This document shows, piece by piece, positions 12,581 through 22,575 of a stretch of 64,000 nt of DNA. Within the stretch, counting starts at the first letter, position 1. Every line of letters begins with the position of its first letter. The notes beneath the pieces are model-generated. The model was given only the letters and a program-made list of their open reading frames with translations. It was not told where the DNA came from and did no database searches. The DNA comes from Gnetum montanum (Eukaryota; Streptophyta; Gnetopsida; Gnetales; Gnetaceae): assembly GCA_015680685.1 (NCBI GenBank), contig MNCI01022307.1, forward strand, positions 1,107,511 through 1,171,510, read 5' to 3'. Position numbers and translations under genes: made by a program.

Positions 12581-14089
12581 ATGATTGCTAATCCATGGTC
12601 TTATTATGATTACAGATGGCACCTAAACAAAAGTGTCTACAAGAAGGAGAACCCTCACAACCACAAGAGAAATGACGCAAATTTGGAAGAGACCAACAAG
12701 AACAAGGACAAGAACAATAAGAGGTCACCCATGCAACCAAACCTCTTCATGAGGAACCTGAAGTGGAATCTATTTAAAAAATTCTAGAGGAAGAAGTGCC
12801 TACCAAACAATCCCAATGAGGAGAAGCGCCTAGACCTGTGCCAAGGCTTAAGGTCACTTTGACTCAAGCCTACTTAGACATCATTAAGTCTTGAGAAATT
12901 CAAAGATCAGTTCTTCAAGAGATAAACTTTAGGCCATTTTTGGAAAAATATCTAGAGGATGTCAAGACACAATTGCAAACCTCTCCCATGTGGCCAGTCA
13001 TCATGTCCAGTGAGGAATGGTACATGGGAGAGACCTATCTCTTCTTGAATAGCCAAAGGCTAGGGTCTGTTGTAAAAATCAAGTACATTTAAGTGTCCTA
13101 CTTGACAGAGGCTATTGCACAGGCACTGGGGTTACTAGATAGTGGAACACAATTGGCAGAAATATCAACAAAAGATGATCCTAAGATAAAAAGGAAATGG
13201 ACCTAGCGATGCTACAGGGTGGATCGTAAGGAGTATGGTGCACTCACATCGGCTAAGTGGATTTATTTCAAGATTGTAGCCTATCACCTCAATCCAATGG
13301 TGAGGCCAAGCAAAGGAACTACTTTCTCTACCTAAGCATGTGCTACTCTAAGCGAAAAATTTCCTGTCAACCTTTCACAGTTGATTTATTTGGAGATCCT
13401 CCAGTAACTCCAACAAGGAAGAGAGATGTGGCAACCCATTCTTAATGGGATTGACATCTACAATAAAGCGGAGATTTTCTTGAAGGAGTTACAAATCGAA
13501 GAAATGATAGAGTATGTGGAGTTGGCCAATCTCCATTCTACAAACCTAGCAATGCTAACAGCTAGATGACCATAGTCAAAATTAGAGAAATAAGTGGTTA
13601 GCTCATATCTACTATACAAGGCCAAGTTCAAACACCACAAGCACACCAAGCAAAAGCTTGAGACTACTAACACTAAACTCGAAGTCCTTAAAAGATGATT
13701 CACAAATTAATGATCCATCACTGAGGACCTAGCCAAATGGATGAATGACTACCAANGATTAATGATCCATCGCTAAGGACCTAGCCAAATGGATGAATGA
13801 CTACCAAGAGCTGAAGAACACAGTGTGAGCATTTGACATTGAATGCAAATAGTTTGTTGCCTAGTTCGTCAATGTCAAGGAATTATTTCCAACAATCCCG
13901 TATCCTTGGGATGTGCCCATTCTAACCCACATTGGGGAAGCTACATGGATGGTGCATGATCCTAGGAGTAAGAAGGAGAAAATGAAAGCACTACTAGATG
14001 CTTTTCACCTCCTACCTAAAGTTGCAGTAGCAACTGGACAATCGCAACCGCCTCAACCACCGCTAATGCGTGAAGTCGATATCGCCTAG
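12581..14089 (+). pseudogene. Extra sense ORF between pol and 3' LTR (env position), broken, element I
   Basis: By switching frames a protein-like text is followed to a TAG at 14087-14089. Readable parts include 'EEWYMGETYLFLNSQRLG' (about 13012), 'EYVELANLHSTNLAMLTAR' (about 13510) and 'FPTIPYPWDVPILTHIGEAT' (about 13887), with a Lys/Gln-rich helical stretch between. The last two blocks match the better preserved ORF in element II ('MELANIRYANLAMLTTRHPR', 'FPQLPYPWKVLTPSNIG'). Its position is where Athila elements may carry an env-like gene, but I see no clear signal peptide or membrane segment, so no function is claimed. It is interrupted by stops and by a duplication around the N at 13756. 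Confidence 0.6.
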
Positions 14090-14337
14090 GACTATTTGAT
14101 CTTCTCCAACAAGCTTCACACCATCAAGAAACATGTTGTCCAATTTTTGAAGAGTTGTATCATGGTGTTCAATTTTGTGTCCTAAACACCATCATTTTTG
14201 TAATGTGTTGATCTATACACCCAGGCACTCCATTTTTTGTCAAAGTCAATCAGTTGTTTTGTTGAAGAAAAGTCAATCAATAATCCCATACCTTCCCAAT
14301 TTTATAAAAGAACTCAAGGACAAGTTTTCATTTAGTC

Positions 14338-14346
14338 GTGGGGGTA
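14338..14346 (+). other. Polypurine tract of element I
   Basis: GTGGGGGTA lies directly before the 3' LTR start TGATGAGTC. The same tract precedes the LTRs at 20009, 39621 and, on the minus strand, at 44340-44351. Confidence 0.85.
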
Positions 14347-15238
14347 TGATGAGTCACCGTTGGTTGGCTGCATCAATGAGGCCTCGTCGATGCATTTCGC
14401 CCTACATTGATGAGGCCCTGTTGAGCAATGTCTATCTGTTGCCTATAAATACGCACCTTCCAGTTGCATTTATGGCAATCTAAATTTCAGTGGCAATGAA
14501 GCTCTTACATTTTTTCCATTCGAAAGTTAGAATTTTTTTCCCTAAATCACCGCAACAGGAGTCATTAAGTGTACGAATCTTTATTCAAGCATTATTGTAC
14601 CTAAGCACGACAATATGTGTGATAATAAAGATGAGCTTTCTGATAAACCTTGCAGCATTTTGGATAGATTAGCTATTTTATTTATGCATTTAGTGTTTTC
14701 AATTATTTGTTAATTATTCTTAATTATTTTGAAAATATTTTCTAACAATTGAGTTAATGAGGTTATAAGATAAATGAAATACATAAGTACAACCGCTTCA
14801 AGCATAACACGTATTCGCTTGGTAATCCCAGTAGTGTTATTGCTTGGTATGCCCAATAAAATAGCGCCTGGTCACCCAGTAGTAGATATGTGGGTTTAGG
14901 ACATGTACAAAAAGTGGGAATAGATACTTATGTTAGGATTAGTTAAATGCTAGTAAATTAGTTAATTTATATTAGTTAATCAAATTACTTTTATCCATAT
15001 TTGAGCACCAATCTATAAAACATAAAAAATGGTAAAAATCAAATGCCTCAGTTACACTTAACCATACCAACGAACATCACAAGTGTAATTGGGAAGACAA
15101 AAATTAACCTTAAGGCTAGATTCACTTCCTAAAGGGCTAGTGCACTGGAATTGATAGTGTCCTAGGAATTTGACCAGATCATGTGTGAATGCTTTATGAT
15201 TCATATGGTTGGGCGTAAGGGTACCTCGTTGCTTATCA
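14347..15238 (+). repeat. 3' LTR of element I (892 bp)
   Basis: Aligns with 3508-4451. It is shorter mainly in the U3 palindrome array, which holds fewer GATGAGGCCTCATC-type copies (14367-14430). The TATA box is CCTATAAATAC at about 14442-14452. Ends GCTTATCA and is followed by the duplication CATAG at 15239-15243. Confidence 0.9.
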
Positions 15239-18200
15239 CATAGCATTTGTTCACCATGATGCTTAAATTGGCACAGCTCATCCTTACGTCATGATGTTAA
15301 ACTAGCACAACATCCACCATCCACTACGACATTAAACTAGCACCCAACAATCTGTTAGGACTATAAACTAGCACATCATGGTCTACCAAGACCTTAAATT
15401 GGACCCATGATTTGCTAGGATCCTAAACTAGCACAGCATGCATTCCTGCTAAGACCTTAAACTAGGTTCATAGTTCAACACACATAGTTCTACAAACAAG
15501 TAAGCACGAATACTTCTAATCCTCCATCATCTGCCCACACCTCATGGGCAGGGTGAAGCGATGTTCCAGAACAAAGTTCATGTCATTAAGAGAAGCCTCT
15601 GGAACATTTGTAGCATTACCATCCTTGGCATTTTGCTAATCCTCCGAAAATGCCTTTGGACATTTTGTTGACCTTCTAGAGCTCCTGCCACAATCTCCAG
15701 TAGTATCAGCCCTAGGCCACACCAACAACATTGCCAACCTTGGGTATTTCATTATTGGTTGGAGCTCTCACAATCAGCACAACCCTTTGGAGTAGTGGCA
15801 ACATTAGGGCCCTGACTATCTCTTCTACTATGTCAGGCTCTTTCCATTGCTTGAATACTTACCTCCAGTGTGGTTACTAGAGCTTTTGCAGCTCTCTCGC
15901 TCCAACACCTACACTAGTTTTCTTACACTAGTGCTGCAAGCTCTTACAACTGGTCCAACACTCGTGACACTTGCAACACCCATGCAGCTAGTAGTTTGCT
16001 CTCATCTCATGTTGTGTGGTTGTTTTACTTATTTTCTCTATGTTGTGTTTGTAGGATGAAGCCCCGAAGGTGGTTGTGCAAAGACGCATCTCATTATAGC
16101 AGCAAGCCACCACATGACTTCGATGTGCTTGATTGGGATAGCTGAATCACCTAAGAGTGCACATCCCTATTACCCTACTTTAGTTTGCTCACATTTACCC
16201 CTTTTACCTTGCATTTCCCTGCTTCCCTCTACATCACCAAGCTTGCAACCACTTTGATGCACATGGCATCCTCTTTGTGTCAATTGCAGAACCCATAACA
16301 GACACAACGTAACTCTTCCTATGGGGAGCTTGTATAGGCTAGTCAAAGCCCAAGCGGATGTAATGCAACTCATCATGGGGAGAAAACACATGTCCTACAA
16401 ATGCAACATGGTTGTACTAAAGTAAGGCCTACTAGGTGGCACACAACCCACCCGATGAAAAGCATCATGTAGCTAGCATCTCACAATGTGCAGAACCTAA
16501 AGTAGATTCGTCACCCAGTCAAAAAAAGCAAAAACACAAAAGAAAAAAAAAGAAAACAAAAAAATCAATCCAAAAAAGTCCCCAAGCACTCTTAGTAGAG
16601 CTGGAATTTTACAACTGGTCCAACCCTAAATCCACATCAACCTTCTCACAAGAACTCTGATGAGAGGTCACAATTTTAGGGGCAAATAATTCTAGTGCCA
16701 TGAATGCTTACTCTCTCACAAGCACTTTGATGAGAGATCACTATTTCGATGACAAGTTACCTTGGTGCCATGATCCCCGTCAACTATGCTGACTCTACAT
16801 CTTGCAGTTGCATGCATTGTTTGCATCTCATCCCCTTATTACCTCTTAGCACACTCCCTACATCCTTTATCCCTAGTATACCATTACCCTTAGCACTTTT
16901 GAGCATGGTGAAGTGACATTCAATCAAGTATTGACAAGCGATGTTGGTGTCAAGCTTGCTATGGTATTTTGCATTCTTTGTTGACATCTCTTGGGCCACT
17001 CCTCTAGACATCAACAAAAAGGGACCAATGAAACATCACCAAATTTTGGCTACTAGGTCTCAACTGAAGATTTAGCTAAGTGTCAAAGCTTGGCAAAATT
17101 TTTCTAAGTGTTGAGAGTACACTCCCACTACTAGGACTACGATTCATAGCGTAGTCAGTGTAGTTGACACTAATAGTCTAGATTTGCAAAATTCTTCTAA
17201 GTGTCAATAGTGGCTGCAAATTTTTCTAAGTATACCAACTACACTCACCCTGCTGAGACTATGCTCTAGAGCATAGTCAATGTAGCCAGCCTTGGAATAA
17301 CCAATTTTGTAAATTTTCCCAAGTGTCAAGCCAGAGGCTACTAGGCATGTATGGGATGGAAAAAATAGTTTGTTAGATTTTCTAACTCTAGAGCCTACGC
17401 TCTCTACTACACTCTAGAGCATAGTTAGCATAGGCTACATGGGCACATCACTTTGCCAAATGTTTTCAAGCATCAGGGTTACACTCTCACCTTCGAGACT
17501 ACACTCTAGAGCATAGCTAGCGTAGCCTACACTAAGCATCATTTTCTAACAAGATTCGCCTAACTCCTAGGGCTACACTTTAGAGCGTAGTCAATGTAGT
17601 TTGCTAGAACTACCTCCAGAAGCTTCCAAAGTTTAGCGTCAACCTACATTTCAACTCCAACATCCCCTTGGCAAGCAGAATCAACAAGATTTATTTGTTT
17701 TGCACCCTCCATTTGCCCCCAAATTTTACCTACGCTTAACACCACTTGAGACAGTGGGCAACGTAGTCCCAGAGTGTAGTCTCCAAATTGCACTATTTTG
17801 CATTATTTTCAGTACATTACAATCTATTTGGTACTCACACATGCAGTCTCAGTAGTGTAGTCATAGTCTGGCAGACTCACAAGGTCCATTGAAGCACACT
17901 AGCAGAACACCATTTTGCTTCAATGGGAGCGTAGTTGGGGTGAGTGTAGTCCTAGCTACCCCTTTGCCACCTAGCGTCTGATCTGCGATTCACACTAACC
18001 CTAGTCCTATAAATACCCCTACACTTCATGTTTTAGAGGTTGGCAATTTCATTCAGTAATTGGCATTATGGCATTAACATTCTTACACCTGAGCACCCTT
18101 AGCAACTTGACAAAATTTGGAACATTATCAAACATTGTTGCCCACTATCATGGCATCGTTGTACACTGCCCAGTGCACCATACACCACCGCAATCTATAG

Positions 18201-18752
18201 GACACTACAACAACCAACCTGGCAAGCTTAAACTTCATGGTAGATGTTAGTTCCTCACGGCCAAACATCCTAAGACTATAACTACGCTTGCCTATTGTGC
18301 CTGTTGTACACCATGTACCTCTTAAAATTTCCTTTGCAATTGACTATGCTTCCTCGTTTGGAGCAATGCTTTCTCTCTTGCTCACATTCCATGCATTTTT
18401 CACATTTTTCTTACGTTTTTAGTATTTTACTAGCACTTTGTACTATTTAAGCAAGTATTTGCACATTTGCCCCTTTATTTTCACATCTAACACCTTGACT
18501 ATGCTCATACCCATGGGCACTATGGACACCGCAAAACGTTGTATCGACTCCTTAACACTCGTTTCGTTGTAACACCTGTAAGTCCCAGTTTGATCAACAA
18601 GACCATTCTAGGCACCCTACTTCTATTTTCTAGCAAGCCCTTGCATGGAAGTGGGGTCAAGACTGTGCGACCGCAAACCTCTCAGTGTCCCATTCCAGCC
18701 TCTGATGTTTTCAGTCGCTACACCCCTTAGACAAAATAAATGCATACATCTT
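15239..18752 (+). mobile_element. Right part of the outer Tat-type element, with probable 3' LTR
   Basis: The post-pol short repeats of the outer element resume at 15239 (15239-15480). The stretch from about 15480 to 17100 has no recognisable coding sequence. From about 17120 to 17970 there are repeated near-palindromes centred on CTCTAGAG with ACTAC/GTAGT arms, followed by a TATA box (CCTATAAATACCCC, about 18006-18019). This is the same layout as the U3 regions of the other LTRs here, so the outer element's 3' LTR probably lies here. Its ends cannot be set because the 5' copy is outside the window. Confidence 0.5.
17120..18020 (+). promoter_or_regulatory. CTCTAGAG-centred palindrome array followed by a TATA box
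   Basis: Near-palindromes of about 20 bp with the pattern ACTAYRCTCTAGAGCRTAGT occur near 17135 (decayed), 17260, 17410, 17500 and 17570. More decayed forms near 17770 and 17940 read as separated 'gcgtagt' and 'agtgtagtc' arms. A TATA box lies at about 18008. The array is probably the U3 enhancer-like region of the outer element's LTR. Confidence 0.5.
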
Positions 18753-20851
18753 TGCATGGTGTGGTTCCCATTTCAAAAAAAATGATGGGAATTTAAAGCA
18801 CACCTGTTAAACAAAATAAATAGGCTACAAGCACTAGTTATGGGACTAGTCCCCTCTAACTAAGGCCCTTCCTCACTTCCTACTTCTCTTTTCTTCTCTA
18901 ATAAGGAATGGTGGTTGTTCTATGGGAGCACTCTTGTGTCTCAAGGGATGGACTAGTCTTAGAATGATAATGCGAAGTCGCTAAACGTGGTTGATTTTGA
19001 TCTAGACTAAGTATGGATCCTATCAAGTCATTTAACCACAAAATCCACAAGGGACTTCATGTGACCTTAATTAGGAACTCCATTCCACTTTCTCTCATCC
19101 ATCTATGCTTTCCATGTCTATCCTCACTATCAATTTCACGTTCTTGTTCAATGTCCTAGTTTGATGTGTTGGAATTCTTAGTTAATTTCTTCTGGGTTTT
19201 TGTACTTAACCTTCTGTAACCATTAATCATCCACGAAGCCCATAGACTCTTTAGTTTGACGTTATGCAAGGGCATAAAAAGGCCTATGCCTACTTTTAGG
19301 AGGACCCACTTGCATATCTTTTGGTTGGGTTAGTTAAGTTCTTTACCCTTGGACACTTTTACAATCAAATTCTTTTTATTTACCCCATCAATAGCATCCA
19401 ATGGTGCACATCTTCACAACATTTTTCAGTGAACTTTCCTTTTTATTCTTGTGAATTCTTACACCCTCTTCAATTATTTCCTTGTGTTAAACTTTTTTAG
19501 ATTTAATGGACTACTTATCCATTTTACCTAATTTGTCAACCTTCCTACTAACACTACTTAAGGAACCAATCAACCACAATCACAACCTAGTCGAGTGTAA
19601 CCACCAATGAGACAAGGCATTTAACAGCTATGTGTTATACATTGCATACTAATTCATGATTCTATTGTGATTGCAATGGGAAGCATGGACTAGAAGTGGG
19701 ACTATCTTTGCCAAGGATGATGCAGTAGTACAATGAGGACCATTTAGGATCATTAGATCTTCTCTCTCATTCTTCTACTACTAAGAAGCGTTGGATGTTA
19801 GTGTTATCTAGGGTGTTCACTTCTCTTATCATGAACACCCAATCTTGTAAAAATTTTAATTCCATACACTTGGGCACTCAACATCTATCTATTCATTTGA
19901 GTCAATTTGTATGCTAGTCAATAATCCCATACCTTCCCAATATTTTGTAAAGAACTTGTTCCTCCTCTTCTACACTCGAGGGCAAATTTTCATTCAATCA
20001 TGGGGGTATGATGAATCATTGTTTTCCAGTTGCTGCAACATCAAGTATCTAACCTTGGGGTTGTGACATTGGGTACACGATGTCAGGGTCTTGCTACGAT
20101 GTTGGGTATCTGACATCGGGGGGTATGCACTGGCCTATAAATATAGCGCCTGGGCTCCCGATTTGAGTTAGTTTTTGAATCGATTTTTGCAATTTCTAGT
20201 CAGAGTAGCGACGCTCTTGTAGTTTATTTTCTGAGTGCCCGTAGAAGGACTTTAAGTGTGTATAAACCTTTCTTCGAACATTAATGTATTGGAGTGCAAC
20301 AATGTAATGGGAATAAAATGAACTCTTTTGACAATCCTTGCAACACTGAGAATAGATTAATGTTTTCTTTAATGTCTTTACTTTCATGCACTTTAATGCA
20401 TTTCAATTAAGCAATTAATTTCTACTTGTTAATGAACACAAGCACGACCACTTCGAGCATACATATAGTGCTTGGTAAGCTAGTAACACTTAACATTTGG
20501 TAGCCCAGCAACATTATATGTGTTTAGGATGTGTCTAGGAAAGTGGGACGGGTACTTGTGTTAGGCTTGCGAGGCTAGTTTAGATCTTATTTCTCATTGT
20601 TCATTAGCTTGGTTAATTATCTCTTTATTGTCATTAGGAGCAGCACAGAATTAGACAACATCATATGCCTCACTTTGGACTAAACCATACATGACAAAGC
20701 TACCACTAGTCCAAGTGGGAAGACAACAAATTGTGATCAGAGCCTAACAATCTAGATACCACAGCTAGTTCCATCCATGAAATTCAATAGAATCATGCAT
20801 GAATGTTTGTGATTCATATGGTTGTACATAGGGGTACCTCGTCGCTCGTCA
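18753..20851 (+). mobile_element. 3' end of a third Athila-related element, truncated
   Basis: From 18753 the sequence matches the element I spacer from about 11251 onward: the TTGCATGGTGTGG unit, 'aggctacaagca', the 'tctctctttc' run and the 'ggacccacttgcat' block. The extra-ORF region found in elements I and II is largely missing. The segment ends with a purine tract (TGGGGGTA) and an LTR at 20009-20851. No gag, pol or 5' LTR is present, so only the 3' part remains. No target duplication can be recognised. Confidence 0.7.
20009..20851 (+). repeat. 3' LTR of the truncated element (843 bp)
   Basis: Begins TGATGAATCA after TGGGGGTA and ends CTCGTCA, like the LTRs of elements I-III. U3 carries repeated 'gggtatctgacatcgggg'-like units with inverted CGATGT/ACATCG arms (20040-20125). 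The TATA box CCTATAAATATAG is at about 20134. The later part with 'gcttggtaagctagtaac' and 'taggggtacctcgtcgctcgtca' aligns with the other LTRs. Confidence 0.8.
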
Positions 20852-21159
20852 CTCACTTAAGCAAATCAAGATCTACCTCAATCATATCTTGAATTCTACA
20901 AAAACCACTAATTGTAGCTAGGGTTTCAAAATGCTTGATTGGCCAATTCGAGAGACAATATCTCTTTCAACTTTTTCAAAAGTCAATGGAAGATTCAGCA
21001 ATTCAACAAAATAAGGAACCCTTTGAAATTCAAGAGATGCTGAATTAAAAGAGGGAGTTCACTTTCAAATAATTAATAAAGCATGATGATGATTAAAAAT
21101 ACCAATATCAAGGACTAATAAAAAATAGGGAAAGGTTGTAAAACTTGAAATAATTCGGG

Positions 21160-21306
21160 TGTTGGAACTTGAAATAAGTGAAACATAAATACACCCCAAG
21201 ATTTCAATTAGAACTTTATATAACTCATCGTTGCCCACCAAAATCAAACCCATGACCTAGAGCTTCCAAATCAAGTATCTTACTACTAGGCTAACATCTC
21301 ATTATT
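21160..21306 (-). mobile_element. SINE-like tRNA-derived repeat, minus-strand copy
   Basis: On the minus strand this reads 'aatgagatgttagcctagta', an A-box-like start, then about 45 bp later 'atgggtttgattttg', a B-box-like stretch, then a tail ending 'tttcacttatttcaa'. It aligns over most of its length with the plus-strand copy at 21778-21912, including the tail, so both belong to one family. Pol III promoter boxes are imperfect and the copy is probably old. Confidence 0.55.
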
Positions 21307-21777
21307 AAACTTGAAATAATTTCACTATAAGTACTTCCAAGACATATAGCCAACAAAATACATTAGAATAATTATAGAGGAGCATAAAAATGCCTCAAGT
21401 ATAACTCAAATTGGCAACCTCATAACAAGACAATGAGCTAACCACTCAATCCATCTACCATCAACAAAAGAAGATGATCTAAAAAAAGAATTATCAACCA
21501 GAGCCTTAATGCTCGTCTTGCCAAGCAAGTTCCTAGAGAGTTGGTAGACAAATAAAAGCCTAACCTCTTTTCAAGTGGTTGTGCCTAGCAAAAGAAGGTA
21601 ATATGTCTTGTTAAAAATATTTTCAAAGAGGTGAAGCTATTTTTGCCTAAATATCTAGTTCCTTTGTTTTTGTTTGCATTTAATTTGATAATTTATCTGA
21701 AGTGATGCATGAGGGACATCCTTGCCTTTGCCTTTGGTTGATGGGAGGAAGATGGTGTACATAACTATGGTACCATG

Positions 21778-21912
21778 ATAATGAGGTGTTAGCCTAGTAC
21801 TGTAGGTCTTGGCTTCGCAACCCTAGATCATAGGTTCGATTCTACTAGGTAGCTGTGAGTTATAAACTTCTATAAAACCTTGGGATTTACTTATATTTCA
21901 CTTATTTCAGAT
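21778..21912 (+). mobile_element. SINE-like tRNA-derived repeat, plus-strand copy
   Basis: Reads 'aatgaggtgttagcctagta' (A-box-like), then 'cataggttcgattctact' (a good B box, GGTTCGATTC), then a tail 'ttatatttcacttatttcag'. It aligns with the minus-strand copy at 21160-21306 but lacks a simple A tail. The tRNA ancestor cannot be named from these remnants. Confidence 0.55.
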
Positions 21913-22575
21913 GAGTTTTGAAAATATTATTAATGCTAAGTGGTATAAGATATTGGTCAAGACACATCTCTCCATTGGAAGATTGTGCGTCCAATTTGTG
22001 TGAGAAAGGGTTCAATTCTTACCAAATATAGCATTAGGGTTATGCTACTAACCCTAATGTTAGTTTGCGAAAAAACATAAATAAATAAATTTACCAAATG
22101 ATTATTTATGTTAATTAATAAACAAAATCTAAACATAGATTTCCTTCCAGGAAATGAAAAAGGCAAAACTCAGCAAATTTAACGAAAAACTATGATCTCT
22201 CGTCCTGTGCTTAGGTTATGCGAGAGTATAGCGTTAAGTATTTGGAATTAAAACGTCAAGCTGAACCATAAAATTCAAAAACACAAGGACAAAAAAGATG
22301 AAGCGAAAGAGCGAATTCACTAATTTCATAAATGCATTGCTTCCAACAATTCCTGTTTCTGCATGCTCACACGAATCCAAAATTTTCAGTGCAAAGTAGA
22401 TTCCTGACCTCCACCAGCGGCGGAATCACAAAATGTTTTTGCGCCGAAAGGGTGTAAAATAGCATCATCTCGCTTCCTTTTTTCGCTCTAAATTCCAATT
22501 TCCAAATTCTTGGTCTACTTACTTACTCCATCCATTATATATATATATATATATATTCCAGTCCTGTAATTGCGA

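Larger units (their letters stand above)
3508..15238 (+). mobile_element. Athila-type Ty3/gypsy retrotransposon (element I), complete but decayed
   Basis: An 11.7-kb element bounded by LTRs that begin TGATGAGTC and end in ATCA, flanked by the duplication CATAG. Next to the 5' LTR is a primer-binding site resembling tRNA-Asp; before the 3' LTR is the purine tract GTGGGGGTA. The internal order is gag, protease, RT, RNase H, integrase, a long noncoding spacer with tandem repeats, and an extra sense ORF before the 3' LTR. The RT text ('FMDHFFTYGATF', 'HEGIVLGHQIS') and the Asp primer site point to the Athila branch. Many stops and shifts show that it is inactive. Isolated Ns at 10562 and 13756 mark possible assembly joins. 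Confidence 0.9.
20852..22569. other. Intergenic region with tRNA-derived repeats
   Basis: No protein gene is recognisable. The stretch holds at least two related tRNA-like repeats in opposite orientation (21160-21306 and 21778-21912). Two further weaker tRNA-like stretches lie at about 21360-21475 (minus) and 21935-22040 (plus). A short (AT)n run at about 22538-22556 lies just before the FolD gene. Confidence 0.5.
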
